From: Symsagittifera roscoffensis
Taxonomy: Eukaryota > Xenacoelomorpha > Acoela > Convolutidae
DNA length: 64,000 nt
NCBI RefSeq assembly: GCF_963678635.1
Contig: NW_026970820.1
Coordinates: 1,984,001-2,048,000, forward strand
Reading direction: 5' to 3'
Below, one piece after another: positions 10,716 to 23,853 of this stretch (position 1 is the first letter of the stretch; each line of letters opens with the position of its first letter). Below the pieces are notes generated by a model. That model was given only the letters and a program-made list of their open reading frames with translations, did not search any database and was not told the origin of the DNA. A program made the position numbers and the translations under genes.

Positions 10716-11019
10716 AATGCCAATGCTCAATTAATTTTGCCACGTGAAAAAATTTTTAAGGAAAAATTCTGATAAAATTTAACTTAAACTACCACGAAAG
10801 AACGCAAAGATTTCAAAGTGTGAAACAATCAAGTTTTTGCTAATACCGGGCATGCAGTGAGACTGATTTCGGCAAAAATAAAATGAAAATTGAAGGAAAT
10901 GGAAAGAAAAAAATTGTTCAAAAAAGAACGCAACATCAAAAACTTATTTGATGTCCGCTAATGTCATAATTCCGATCAGGCTGATTTCAGATTTTAAGCG
11001 CAGATTTTACGGTTACGGC

Positions 11020-11056
11020 TGCTCCCTCTACAGGTCCCAGAGGGACCGAGTGAGCA
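11020..11056. other. Two-tier hairpin of the M family (M1 example)
   Basis: The outer tier TGCTCCCTC/GAGTGAGCA has one mismatch and a one-sided bulge TACA. The inner tier is GGTCCC-AGA-GGGACC. It lies at about +445 in every M unit. The inner stem and AGA loop look invariant, while the bulge varies (TACA, TAAC, TAAT). A second dyad, ATCCT/AGGAT, follows directly in most copies. Confidence 0.9.
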
Positions 11057-11825
11057 TCCTACCTCGATCCAGGATAACGGACAGTTGTTTTTAATTTTTC
11101 ACAAATTTTTTTTCACTAATGCTTGTTTTCAATTCCTCATGAGAAGCTGTATAAATTTTTTAAAAAAATGATTTTTTTTATCAATGCTTCCAAGAACAAC
11201 TGATGTTAGGCGGTTACAAATGCGGTTGGTGAAAACTAGTAAGGGATAATGATGAGAAAAATTGTAAGTTTTCAAATGAATTTAAAAACAGTTTTTTTTC
11301 TTTTTTCTTTTGTAAATCGGGAGAAATGAATCAGTTTTTTTAAGTTTTCCTCGCACCACCCACTGTTCATAAGTAATGAAGATTCCTGTTCTAGCCGTTT
11401 ATAAAACTTTGGCAGAAAAAACATCAGAATGATGTAAAATGTTTTAAAAAAAATAAAAATTTAAAAATTATGTTTAAAAAAAAAATCAAAAACTTGTAAT
11501 TTTCAAAATTGAAAAAAAGTTAAAATTAATTGCATATTACGATTCAGCGTACCCAACTTAGTGGGTCTAGCATTTTAAATTACCAAAAAATGTTGAAAAT
11601 TGTAGATTTTATGAAGTTTTCATTTTGGCTATTTTTCCTTGTCGCCTCCACTTGAGTCACCTTTGAGCCAACTTGAGAAAGTGGAACGTAAACAAGCTGC
11701 ACAGATGGTCAAAGTGAGCCATTTTCAGCGTGATAACACGCCTGGAAGAAAAAAAACTCCAGAAAAGAAAGAAAATTATGAACTTTAACCTTTTTTCTTC
11801 TTCAAATGGCGATACTTAGAATAAT

Positions 11826-11839
11826 TTTTCAGCTGAAAA
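11826..11839. repeat. 14-bp palindrome TTTTCAGCTGAAAA (M1 example)
   Basis: A perfect palindrome at the same place in most M units. It is broken in M3 (ATCTG), M9 (GTGCTG) and the M13/M15/M19 group (CAGGTG). Confidence 0.8.
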
Positions 11840-12525
11840 GTTCAAAAAAAATCAAAAAATTCAAATTTTGAAAAAATTTATAAAAAAATCTCATCAGTCT
11901 GTTTATTGGAGTCTTCGAGGTTTTGAGAGACCTCATCTGGCGGCTAACAACAAGTGGATCACTTATTTTAAAATTTTGAGAAAGGTCAAAAAAACATGTT
12001 TTTTGATTTTTTTGACAGAATTCCGAAAGCAATATCTTGGCTAAAAACAAGATTGAGGGCCTAAAATTAGTACAAACAGTACTCCCATATAAGGTTTATT
12101 AGGTTGGAAACAAAAAATTTACTCTGACTCAAAAATCGTTTTTTAACTTTATTTCTGAACAAGAAATTGAAAAGAAATGAAAAACTTAAAAATTTTTTGA
12201 AAAAAAAGATTGTTTTGAAAAAGTGCCAATTTTTAGCTGAAACTTTTCATTTTAGCTAATAAAGCCAGAGCAATGCCCTTTAAGCTCAAATAAATTAATT
12301 AAGCAAATTATTTTCAAGTTTTTTCGTTAAAGCCTTTTATTTTGAAAAAGTATTCAAAAATGGGTAAAAAAAAGTCAAAAAAATCAATTTTCTCCGATTC
12401 AAAAACCTCCACTACCATGATGATTAGTTCGTTAGATAGGACTGCTGAGATCAATTTAGACGTATTTTCATAAGTATATCAAAATTTTTATTTATTTTTG
12501 AGAATTAAGCAAAATAAAAACTTTT

Positions 12526-12580
12526 CCCAAATTGGGCAAAAAGCCCAAATTAGCCCAAACACCTGTTAAAAATTGTTGGG
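12526..12580. repeat. CCCAA/TTGGG cluster (M1 example)
   Basis: CCCAAATTGGG, then GGGC-AAAAA-GCCC, then a third CCCAA that can pair with TTGGG 17 bases on. The stretch is among the best conserved parts of the M unit, nearly unchanged in all 21 copies. Confidence 0.82.
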
Positions 12581-12628
12581 TCAAAAAATCACAAAAGGAA
12601 ACCCCTATTCGTTTGCCATTTTAGGGCC

Positions 12629-12783
12629 GCATGCAAAAAATTAGACCAATCTAACCTGACAATTTCGAGAATCGACTTTTTTGCAAAATTTCTCTATAGT
12701 CCATTTGAGGGATATTACTTGTACCGGTGGGGGCCCCTACCCCACCTCAAAAAATTTTGTAATGCTGGAACGCGGCCACCTAG
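12629..12783. repeat. Common 3' terminal domain (M1 example)
   Basis: Order of elements: GCATGCAAAAAATTAG, a TTAGA/TCTAA dyad (12641-12654), CCTGAC, TTTCGAGAA, ACCGGT, the GGTGGGG/CCCCACC hairpin, a weak GCTG/CGGC dyad and CCACCTAG. The same order, with 140-170 bases in total, closes modules of every family, although the bodies upstream are unrelated. The GCATGC box is degenerate in C1 and C2. Confidence 0.82.
12726..12746. other. 3' terminal hairpin, GGTGGGG type (M1 example)
   Basis: GGTGGGG/CCCCACC, loop of seven bases. Present in all 21 M units. Beta-type units lack one C of the loop and keep the stem. Confidence 0.88.
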
Positions 12784-15001
12784 CACAATCAGGTACTAGT
12801 GTTTTATTTTTTTTTTCGTATTTTGTCGAACCAAAAGAGAGTCTCGTCAAGCATCGACATCATGTGGTCAAGCAAATACGTGGACTTCTACGCATTCCCT
12901 TTAGCAATGCGCCCTTTGGGCGCAAATGCCAATGCTCAATTAATTTTGCCAGGTGAAAAAATGAATTAATTAAAAAAATTCGGATATATTTTACTTTAAA
13001 CTACCACCAAACAACGCAAAACTTTCAAAGTGTAAGACAATCAAAATTATGCCATTACCGGACATGCAGTGAGACTGGTTTTGGCAAAAGTAAAATAGAA
13101 TATGTAGAAAAAAGAAAGTAAAGAATTGTTCAAAAAAAGAACGCAACATCTGATATTTATTTGATATCCGCTAATGACAAAATTATGATTAGGCTGATTT
13201 CAGATTAAAGCGTACAATTTAAGGTTACGGTTGCTCCCTCTAACGGTCCCAGAGGGACCAAGTGAGCATCCTACCTCGATCCAGGACAACGGATAGTTGT
13301 TTTTAATTTTTCATGAAATTTATTTTTCTTTAATGCTTGTTTTTGATTTTCTCATGAGAAGCTGTATGATTTAAAAAAAATTGATTTCATTAAGCAATGG
13401 TTCTAAGAACAACTGACGTTAGGGGCTTACAAATACGGTTGGTGAAAACTGGTAAGGGATAATGTTGAGAAAAATTGTAAGCTTTCAAGAAGTTTAAAAA
13501 AAAACAGTTTTTTTTCTTCTTTTTTTGTTAAATCAGGAGAAATCAATCAAATTTTTTAAATTTTACCTTAAAATAACTATTATTTTTAAGTAATGAAGAT
13601 TCCTGTTCTAGCCTTTTATAACACGTTGGCAGAAAAAACATCAAAATGTTTGAAAATGTTTTAAAAAAGAGAAAAAATTAAAAATTATGTTTTTTTTGTA
13701 AAATCAAAAACTTGTAATTTTCAAAATTGAAAAAAGTGAAAACTAATTGCATATTACGATTCAGCGTACCCAATTTACTGGGTCTAGCATTTTAAATTAC
13801 CAAAAAACGTTGAAAATTGTAGATTTTATGAAGTTTTCATTTTGGCTATTTTTCCTTGTCGCCTCCACTTAAGGCACCTTTGAGCCAAGTTGAGAAAGTG
13901 GAAACTAAACAAGCTATACAGAAAAACTGAATGAGCCATTTTCAGCGTGATAACACGCCTGGAAGAAGAAAAAAACTCCAGAAAAGAAAGAAAATTTTGA
14001 AGTTTAACCTTTTTTCTTCTTCAAATGGCGATACTTAGAATAATTTTTCAGCTGAAAAGTTCAAAAAAAATCATAAAATTCAATTTTTGAAAAAATTTTA
14101 AAAAAATCTCATCATTCTGTTTAGTGGAGTCTTCGAGGTTTTGGGAGACCTTATCTAGCGGCTAACAACAAGTGCATCACTAATTTTAAAACTTTGAGAA
14201 AATTCAAAAAAACATGTTTTTTCGATTTTTTTGACAGAATTCCGGAAGCAATATCTTGGCTAAAAACGAAAATGAGGGCCTAAAAATAGTACAAACAGTA
14301 CTCCCACATAAAGTACATTAGGTTAGAAACAAAAAATTGACTCTGACTAAAAAATCGTTTTTTAACTTTATTTCTGAACAAAAAATTGTAAAAAAATTAA
14401 AAATTTAAAAATTTTTTGAAAAAAATGATTGTTTTGAAAAAGTGCCAATTTTTAGCTTAAACTTTTTTTTTAGCTAAGAAAACCAGAGCAATGCCCTTTA
14501 ACCTCAAATAATTTAATTAAGCAAATTATATTCAAGTTTTTTCGTTAAAGGCTTTTATTTTGAAAAAGTATTCAAAAATGGGTAAAAAAAAGTCAAAAAA
14601 ATCAATTTTCTCAGATTCAAAAACCTCCACCACCATGATGATTAGTTCGCTAGATAGGACTGTTGAGATCAGTTTAGACTTACTTTCATAAAAATATCAA
14701 AATTTTTACTTATTTTTGAGAATTAAGCAAAATAAAAACTTTTCCCAAATTGGGCAAAAAGCCCAAATTAGCCCAAACACCTGTTAAAAATTGTTGGGTC
14801 AAAAAATCACAAAAGGAAACCCCTATTCATTTGACATTTTAGGGCCGCATGCAAAAAATTAGACCATTCTAACCTGACAATTTCGAGAATCGACTTTTTT
14901 GCAAAATTTCTCTATAGTCCATTTGAGGGATATTACTTGTACCGGTGGGGGCCCCTACCCCACCTCAAAAAATTTTGTAATGCTGGAACGCGGCCACCTA
15001 G
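12784..15001. repeat. M2 (2218 bp)
   Basis: Tag Q (CACAATCAGGTACTAGTG) followed by TTTTA. Body class II, 3' alpha. The 5' hairpin loop is TTT instead of TTC. The open frame from 12681 that enters this unit starts in M1 and crosses the junction, so it is not a gene. Confidence 0.9.
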
Positions 15002-17216
15002 CACCCTCAAGGTCACGTGACTTATTTTTGTTTTTCGTATTTTCTGAAACCAAAAGCAAGCATGGTCATGCATCGACATGATGTGCTCAAGCAAATACGT
15101 GGACTTCTACGCATTCCCATTCGCAATGCGCCCATCGGGCTCAAATGCCAATGCTCAATTAATTTTGCCAGGTGAAAAAAAAATTATTTAAAAAGTTCTG
15201 CTAAACTTTATTTTAAACTACCACCAAAAAACGCAAAGATTTCAAAGTGTAAAACAATCAAATTTTTGCCAATACCGGGCTTGCAATGAGACTGATGTTG
15301 GCAAAAGTAAAATACAAAATGTAGAAAATGGAAAGAAAAAAATTGTTCAAAATAAGAACGCAACATCAAAAACTTATTTGATCTCCGCTCAAATCATAAT
15401 TCAGATCAGGCTGATTTCAGATTTTAAGCGTAGAATTTACGGTTACGGCTGCTCCCTCTACAGGTCCCAGAGGGACCGAGTGAGCATCCTACCTCGATCC
15501 AGGTTAACGGATAGTTGTTCTTAATTTTTCACAAATTTTTTTTTCTCTAATGCTTGTTTTCACTTCCTCATGAGAAGCTGTATTAATTTTTAAAAAATTT
15601 ATTTTATCCATCAATGCTTCCAAGAACAACTGATTTTAGGCGATTACAAATGCGGTTGTTGAAACTAGTAAGGGATAATGATGAGAAAAACTGTAAGTTT
15701 TCAAATGAATTTAAAAACAGTTTTTTTCCTTTTTTTCTTTTGTAAATCGGGAGAAATGAATCAGTTTTTTTTTAAGTTTTCCTCGCACCACCCACTGTTC
15801 CTTAGTAATGAAGATTCCTGTTCTAGCCGTTTATAACACTTTGGCAGAAAAAACATCAATATGATGTAAAATGTTTTAAAAAAGAGAAAAATTTAAAAAT
15901 TATGTTTTTTTTTTAAAAATCAAAAAATTGTAATTTTCAAAATTGAAAGAAAGTAAAAATTAATTGCATATTACGATTCACCGTACCCAACTTAGTGGGT
16001 ATAGCATTTTAAATTACCAAAAAATGTTGAAAATTGTAGATTTTATGAAGTTTTCATTTTGGCTATTTTTCCTTGTCGCCTCCACTTAAGGCACCTTTGA
16101 GCCAACTTGAGAAACTGGAACCTAAACAAGCTATACAGATAGTCTCAATGAGCCATTTTCAGCGTGATAACACGCCTGGAAGAAAAAAAAACTCCAGAAA
16201 AGAAAGAAAATTTTGAACTTTAACCTTTTTTCTTCTTCAAATGGCGATACTTAGAATAATTTTTCATCTGAAAAGTTCAAAAAAAATCAAAAAATTCAAA
16301 TTTTGAAAAATTTTTTAAAAAATCTCATCAGTCTGTTTATTGGAATCTTCGAGGTTTTGAGAGATCTTATCTGGCGGCTAACAACAAAAGGATCATTTAT
16401 TATAAAAATTTGAGAAAGGTCAAAAAAACATGTTTTTTCGACTTTTTTGACAGAATTTCGAAAGCAATATCTTGGCAAAAAACAAGAATGAGGGCCTAAA
16501 ATTAGTACAAACAGTACTCCCACATAAGGTACATTAGGTTGGAAACAAAAAATTTACTCTGACTCAAAAATCGTTTTTTAACTTTACTCTGAACAAGAAA
16601 TTGAAAAGAAATCAAAAACTTAAAAATTTTTTGAAAAAAATGATTGTTTTGAAAAAGTGCCAATTTTTAGCTGAAACTTTTCATTTTAGCTAATAAAGCC
16701 AGAGCAATGCCCTTTAAGCTCAAATAAATTAATTATGCAAATTATTTTCAAGTTTTTTCGTTAAAGTCTTTTATTTTGAAAAAGTATTCAAAAATGGGTA
16801 AAAAAAAGTCAAAAAAATCAATTTTCTCCGATTCAAAAACCTCCACTACCATGATGATTAGTGCGTTAGATAGGACTGCTGAGATCAATTTAGACGTTCT
16901 TCCATAAGTATATCAAAATTTTTACTTATTTTTGAGAATTAAGCAGAATAAAAACTTTTCCCAAATTGGGCAAAAAGCCCAAATTAGCCCAAACACCTGT
17001 TAAAAATTGTTGGGTCAAAAAATCACAAAAGGAAACCCCTATTCGTTTGACATTTTAGGGCCGCATGCAAAAAATTAGACCAATCTAACCTGACAATTTC
17101 GAGAATCAACTTTTTTGTCAAAATTCTCTAAAGACCAATTTAGGGAGATTACTTGTACCGGTGGGGGCCCTACCCCACCTAAAAAATTTTTGAAATGCTG
17201 GAACGCGGCCACCTAG
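15002..17216. repeat. M3 (2215 bp)
   Basis: Tag P followed by ACTTA. Body class III with TTGCAATGAGACTGATG, shared with M16. 3' beta (CTCTAAAGACCAATTTAGGG). The 5' hairpin is weakened: loop ATC and GGGCTC on the 3' arm. Confidence 0.9.
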
Positions 17217-19427
17217 CACCCTCAAGGTCACGTGTTGGATTTTTGTTGTTGGTTTTTTCTGAAAACAAAAAAGAGCGTGGTCATGCATCGACATCATGTG
17301 GTCAAGCAAATACGTGGACTTCTACGCATTCCCATTAGCAATGCGCCCTTCGGGCGCAAATGCCAATGCTCAATTAATTTTGCCAGCTGAAAAAATAAAT
17401 TAATTAAAAAGTTCAGATAAATTTTACTTAAACTACCACCAAAAACGCAAAGCTTTCAAAGTGTAAGACAATCAAGCTTTTGCCATTACTGGACATGCAG
17501 TGAGACTGGTTTTGGCAAAAAGTAAAATAGAAAATGTAGAAAATAGAAAGTAAAGAATTGTTCAACAAAAGAACGCAACATCTGAAATTTACTTGATCTC
17601 CGCTAATGACAAAATTATGATCAGGCTGATTTTAGATTAAAGCGTACAATTTAAGGTTACGGCTGCTCCCTCTAATGGTCCCAGAGGGACCGAGTGAGCA
17701 TCCTACCTCGATCCAGGACAACGGATAGTTGTTTTTAATTTTTCATAAAAATTATTATTTTTCTTTAATGCTTGTTTTCATTTTCTCATGAGAAGCTGTA
17801 TGATTTTAAAAAAAATTGATTTCATTAAGCAATGGTTCTAAGAACAACTGACGTTAGGCGCTTACAAATACGGTTGGTGAAAACTGGTAAAGGATAATGT
17901 TGAGAAAAATTGTAAGCTTTCAAGAAAAATAAAAAAACAGTTTTTTTCTTTTTTTTCTTTTGTAAATCGGGAGAAATCATTAAGTTTTTTTAAATTTTCC
18001 TCGCACCACCCACTAAGTAGTGAAGATTCATATTCTAGCCATTTATAACATTTTGGCAGAAAAAACATCAATATGTTGTAAAATGTTTTAAAATAGAGAA
18101 AAACTAAAAATTATCTTTTTTTTCGAAAAAATCAAAATTTAGTTATTTTCAAAAATGTAAAAAAGTGAAAAACAATTGCATATTACGATTCACCGTACCC
18201 AAATTAGTGGGTCTAGTATTTTAAATTATCAAAAAATGTTGAAAATTGTGGATTTTATGAAGTTTTCATTCTGGCTATTTTTCCTTGTTGCCTCCACTTA
18301 AGGCACCTTTGAGCCAACTTGAGAAACTGGAACCTAAACAAGCTATACAGATAGTCTAAATGAGCCATTTTCAGCGTGATAACACGCCTGGAAGAAAAAA
18401 AACTCCAGAAAAGAAAGAAATTTTTGAACTTTAACTTTTTTTCTTCTTCAAATGGCGATACTTAGAATAATTTTTCAGCTGAAAAGTTCAAAAAAAATCA
18501 AAAAATTCAAATTTTGAAAAAATTTAAAAAAATCTCATCAGTCTATTTATTGGAGTGTTCGAGGTTTTGGGAGACCTTATCTGGCGGCTACCAACAAGTG
18601 GATCACTTATTTTAAAGTTTTCAGAAAGGTCAAAAAAACATGTTTTTTCGATTTTTTTGACAGAATTCCGGAAGCAATATCTTGGCTAAAAACAAGAATG
18701 AGGGCCTAAAATTAGTACAAACAGTACTCCCACATAAAGTACATTAGGTTGGAAACAAAAAATTTACTCTGATTCAAAAATCGTTTTATAACTTTATTTC
18801 TGAACAAAAAATTGTAAAAAAATCAAAAACTGGAAAAATTTTTGAAAAAAATGATTGTTTTGAAAAAGTGCCATTTTTCAGCTGAAACTTTTCATTTTAG
18901 CTAAGAAAGCCAGAGCAATGCCCTTTAAGCTCTAATAAATTAATAAACCAAATTGTTTTCAAGTTTTTTCGTCAAAGATTTTTATTTTGAAAAAGTATTC
19001 AAAAATGGGTAAAAAAAAGTCAAAAAAATCAATTTTCTCCGATTCAAAAACCTCCACTACCATGATGATTAGTGCGTTAGATAGGACTGCTGAGATCAAT
19101 TTAGACGTTCTTTCATAAGTATATCAAAATTTTTACTTATTTTTGAGAATTAGGCAAAATAAAAACTTTTCCCAAATTGGGCAAAAAGCCCAAATTAGCC
19201 CAAACACCTGTTAAAAATTGTTGGGTCGAAAAATCACAAAAGGAAACCCCTATTCGTTTGACATTTTAGGGCCGCATGCAAAAAATTAGACCAATCTAAC
19301 CTGACAATTTCGAGAATCAACTTTTTTGTCAAGATTCTCTAAAGACCAATTTAGGGAGATTACTTGTACCGGTGGGGGCCCTACCCCACCTAAAAAATTT
19401 TTGAAATACTGGAACGCGGCCACCTAG
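17217..19427. repeat. M4 (2211 bp)
   Basis: Tag P followed by TTGGA. Body class II in the first half. The second half has AATAAACCAAATTG and GTCAAGATTCTC, as in M15 (the first also in M13 and M19), so the unit looks mosaic. 3' beta. Confidence 0.9.
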
Positions 19428-21639
19428 CACAATCAGGTACTAGTGGCTTGATTTTGGTTTTTAATATTGTCTGGAACCAAAAGAGAGTGTCGTCAAGCAT
19501 CGACATCATGTGGTCAAGCAAATACGTGGACTTCTACGCATTCCCATTAGCAATGGGCCCTTCGGGCGCAAATACCAATGCTCAATTAATTTTGCCTGGT
19601 GAAAAAATTTTTAAGGAAAACTTCTGATAAAATTTAACTTAAACTACCACGAAAGAACGCAAAGATTTCAAAGTGTGAAACAATCAAGTTTTTGCTAATA
19701 CCGGGCATGCAGTGAGACTGATTTCGGCAAAAATAAAATGAAAATTGAAGGAAATGGAAAGAAAAAAATTGTTCAAAAAAGAACGCAACATCAAAAACTT
19801 ATTTGATGTCCGCTAATGTCATAATTCCGATCAGGCTGATTTCAGATTTTAAGCGCAGAGTTTACGGTTACGGCTGCTCCCTCTACAGGTCCCAGAGGGA
19901 CCGAGTGAGCATCCTACCTCGATCCAGGATAACGGACAGTTGTTTTTAATTTTTCACAATTTTTTTTTCACTAATGCTTGTTTTCAATTCCTCATGAGAA
20001 GCTGTATAAATTTTTTAAAAAAATGATTTTTTTTATCAATGCTTCCAAGAACAACTGATGTTAGGCGGTTACAAATGCGGTTGGTGAAAACTAGTAAGGG
20101 ATAATGATGAGAAAAATTGTAAGTTTTCAAATGAATTTAAAAACAGTTTTTTTTCTTTTTTCTTTTGTAAATCGGGAGAAATGAATCAGTTTTTTTAAGT
20201 TTTCCTCGCACCACCCACTGTTCATAAGTAATGAAGATTCCTGTTCTGGCCGTTTATAAAACTTTGGCAGAAAAAACATCAGAATGATGTAAAATGTTTT
20301 AAAAAAAATAAAAATTTAAAAATTATGTTTAAAAAAAAAATCAAAAACTTGTAATTTTCAAAATTGAAAAAAAGTTAAAATTAATTGCATATTACGATTC
20401 AGCGTACCCAACTTAGTGGGTCTAGCATTTTAAATTACCAAAAAATGTTGAAAATTGTAGATTTTATGAAGTTTTCATTTTGGCTATTTTTCCTTGTCGC
20501 CTCCACTTGAGGCACCTTTGAGCCAACTTGAGAAACTGGAACGTAAACAAGCTGCACAGATGGTCAAAGTGAGCCATTTTCAGCGTGATAACACGCCTGG
20601 AAGAAAAAAAACTCCAGAAAAGAAAGAAAATTATGAACTTTAACCTTTTTTCTTCTTCAAATGGCGATACTTAGAATAATTTTTCAGCTGAAAAGTTGAA
20701 AAAAAATCAAAAAATTCAAATTTTGAAAAAATTTATAAAAAAATCTCATCAGTCTGTTTATTGGAGTCTTCGAGGTTTTGAGAGACCTCATCTGGCGGCT
20801 AACAACAAGTGGATCACTTATTTTAAAATTTTGAGAAAGGTCAAAAAAACATGTTTTTTTGATTTTTTAGACAGAATTCCGAAAGCAATATCTTGGCTAA
20901 AAACAAGATTGAGGGCCTAAAATTAGTACAAACAGTACTCCCACATAAGGTACATTAGGTTGGAAACAAAAAATTTACTCTGACTCAAAAATCGTTTTTT
21001 AACTTTATTTCTGAACAAGAAATTGAAAAGAAATGAAAAACTTAAAAATTTTTTGAAAAAAAAGATTGTTTTGAAAAAGTGCCAATTTTTAGCTGAAACA
21101 TTTCATTTTAGCTAATAAAGCCAAAGCAATGCCCTTTAAGCTCAAATAAATTAATTATGCAAATTATTTTGAAGTTTTTTCGTTAAAGCCTTTTATTTTG
21201 AAAAAGTATTCAAAAATGGGTAAAAAAAAGTCAAAAAAATCAATTTTCTCCGATTCAAAAACCTCCACTACCATGATGATTAGTTCGTTAGATAGGACTG
21301 CTGAGATCAATTTAGACGTATTTTCATAAGTATATCAAAATTTTTATTTATTTTTGAGAATTAAGCAAAATAAAAACTTTTCCCAAATTGGGCAAAAAGC
21401 CCAAATTAGCCCAAACACCTGTTAAAAATTGTTGGGTCAAAAAATCACAAAAGGAAACCCCTATTCGTTTGCCATTTTAGGGCCGCATGCAAAAAATTAG
21501 ACCAATCTAACCTGACAATTTCGAGAATCGACTTTTTTGCAAAATTTCTCTATAGTCCATTTGAGGGATATTACTTGTACCGGTGGGGGCCCCTACCCCA
21601 CCTAAAAAATTTTTGAAATGCTGGAACGCGGCCACCTAG
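19428..21639. repeat. M5 (2212 bp), twin of M11
   Basis: Tag Q followed by GCTTGA. Body class I. The 3' end is chimeric: alpha up to the GGGGCCCC hairpin, beta after it. Equal in length to M11 and, as read, essentially identical, including the rare GGGCCC stem mismatch and AAATACC. Its neighbours (M4, M6) differ from those of M11. It holds a 74-codon frame at 20696-20920 that other copies break. Confidence 0.92.
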
Positions 21640-23853
21640 CACCCTCAAGGTCACGTGACTTAATTTTGTTTTTGGTATTTTCTGAAACCAAAAGAGAGCG
21701 TGGTCATGAATTCAAATCATGTGCTCAAGCAAATACGTGAACTTCTACGCATTCCCATTCGCAATGCGCCCATCGGGCGCAAATGCCAATGCTCAATTAA
21801 TTTTGCCAGGTGAAAAAAAAGGTTAATTAAAAAGTTTAGATAAAGTTTACTTTAAACTACCACCAAAAAACGCAAAGCTTTCAAAGTGTAAGACAATCAA
21901 GTTTTTGTCATTACCGGACATGCAGTGAGACTGGTTTTGGCAAAAGTAAAATAGAAAATGTAGAAAATAGAAAGTGAAGAATTGTTCAAAAAAAGAACGC
22001 AACATCTGAGATTAATTTGATCTCCGATAATGACAAAATTATGATCAGGCTGATTTTAGATTAAAGCGTACAATTTACGGTTGCGGCTGCTCCCTCTAAC
22101 GGTCCCAGAGGGACCGAGTGAGCATCCTACCTCGATCCAGGATAACGGATAGTTGTTTTTCATTTTTCATAATATTTTTTTTCTTTAATGCTTGTTTTCA
22201 TTTTCTCATGAGAAGCTGTAGACATTTCAAAACATTTTGATTTCTTTAAACAATGGTTCTAAAAACAACTGACGTTAGGCGCTTACAAATACGGTTGAAG
22301 AAAACTGGTAAAGGATAATGTTGAGAAAAATTGTAAGGTTTCAAGAAAATTAAAAAAACAGTTTTTTCTTTTTTTCTTTTGTAAATCGGGAAAAATTATT
22401 CAATTTTTTTTTAATTTTCCTCGCACCACCCACTGATCTTAAGTAGTGAAGATTCATGTTCTAGCCGTTTATAACACTTTGCCAGAAAAAACATCAATAT
22501 ATTGTAAAATGTTTTAAAATAGAGAAAAATTAAAAATTTTCTTTTTTTTTGAAAAAATCAAAATTTAGTAATTTTCAAAAATGGAAAAAAGTGAAAAACA
22601 ATTGCATATTACGATTCACCGTACCCATATTAGTGGGTCTAGCATTTTAAATTATCAAAAAATGTTGAAAATTAAGGATTTTATGAAGTTTTCATTTTGG
22701 CTATTTTTCCTTGTCGCCTCCACTTAAGGCACCTTTGAGCCAACTTGAGAAACTGGAATCTAAACAAGCTGCACAGATGGTCAAAATGAGCCATTTTCAG
22801 CGTGATAACACGCCTGGAAGAAAAAAACTCCAGAAAAGAAAGAAAATTATGAACTTTAACCTTTTTTCTTCTTCAAATGGCGATACTTAGAATAATTCTT
22901 CAGCTGAAAAGTTCAAAAAATATCGAAAATTTCAAATTTTGAGAAAAATTTTTTAAAATCTCATCAGTCTATTTATTGGAGTGTTCGAGGTTTTGGGAGA
23001 CCTTATCTGGCGGCTACCAACAAGTGGATCACTTATTTTAAAGTTTTGAGAAAGGTCAAAAAAACATGTTTTTTCAATTTTTTTGACAGAATTCCGGAAG
23101 CAATATCTTGGCTAAAAACAAGAATGAGGGCCTAAAATTAGTACAAACAGTACTCCCACATAAGGTACATTAGGTTGGAAACAAAAAATTTACTCTGACT
23201 CAAAAATCGTTTTTTAACTTTATTTCTGAACAAGAAATTGAAAAGAAATCAAAAACTTAAAAATTTTTTGAAAAAAATGATTGTTTTGAAAAAGTGCCAA
23301 TTTTTTGCTGAAACTTTTCATTTTAACTAATAAAGCCAGAGCAATGCCCTTTAAGCTCAAATAAATTAATTATGCAAATTATTTTCAAGTTTTTTCGTTA
23401 AAGCCTTTTATTTTGAAAAAGTAGTCAAAAATGGGTGAAAAAAAGTCAAAAAAATCAATTTTCTCCGATTCAAAAACCTCCACTACCATGATGATCAGTG
23501 CGTTAGATAGGACGGCTGAGATCAGTTTAGACTTATTTTCATAAAAATATCAAAATTTTTACTTATTTTTGAGAATTAAGCAAAATAAAAACTTTTCCCA
23601 AATTGGGCAAAAAGCCCAAATTAGCCCAAACACCTGTTAAAAATTGTTGGGTCAAAAAATCACAAAAGGAAACCCCTATTCGTTTGACATTTTAGGGCCG
23701 CATGCAAAAAATTAGACCAATCTAACCTGACAATTTCGAGAATCGACTTTTTTGTCAAAATTCTCTAAAGACCAATTTAGGGAGATTACTTGTACCGGTG
23801 GGGGCCCTACCCCACCTAAAAAATTTTTGAAATGCTGGAACGCGGCCACCTAG
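21640..23853. repeat. M6 (2214 bp)
   Basis: Tag P followed by ACTTAA, with a private CATGAATTCAAATCATG in the 5' region. Body class II, 5' hairpin loop ATC, 3' beta. Confidence 0.9.

Larger units (their letters stand above)
10576..12783. repeat. M1, first unit of the M array (2208 bp)
   Basis: Tag P (CACCCTCAAGGTCACGTG) followed by ACTTA. The first 150 bases carry a rare variant with CGCCAATATCATGGCC, shared only with M10 and M14. Body class I, 3' end type alpha (CTCTATAGTCCATTTGAGGG). Left neighbour is B1, joined exactly at CCATCTAG. The body is close to M5, M10 and M11. Confidence 0.9.

Noticed and set aside
10588-10749. Hammerhead or HDV-like ribozyme near CTGATGA/CTGATAA words and GC hairpins
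   Set aside because: I could not place the conserved core (CUGAUGA, GAAA and the three stems) or a nested double pseudoknot in any copy.
11057-11085. Pol III B-box-like word (GATCGAGG, minus strand) next to the GGTCCC hairpin
   Set aside because: The match is incomplete, no A box is seen at the right distance, and no cloverleaf can be drawn, so a tRNA or tRNA-derived SINE is not supported.
11822-11832. TTTTTCAG as a nematode-like 3' splice site in M units
   Set aside because: It is part of a palindrome, is lost in several copies, and no open frame or matching 5' splice site goes with it.
11829-12050. Minus-strand frames rich in F, K and L over the M body (also at 16296, 40765, 45177, 54048)
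   Set aside because: They are reverse readings of A/T-run DNA. They begin or end in different places in sister units and resemble no protein family.
12681-12956. Recurrent frames starting in the M 3' domain and running into the next unit (also at 14899, 34926, 41567, 52640, 54850)
   Set aside because: They read through the terminal hairpin, the CTAG junction and the tag of the next unit. Their presence follows the alpha 3' end type and their ends change with the tag.
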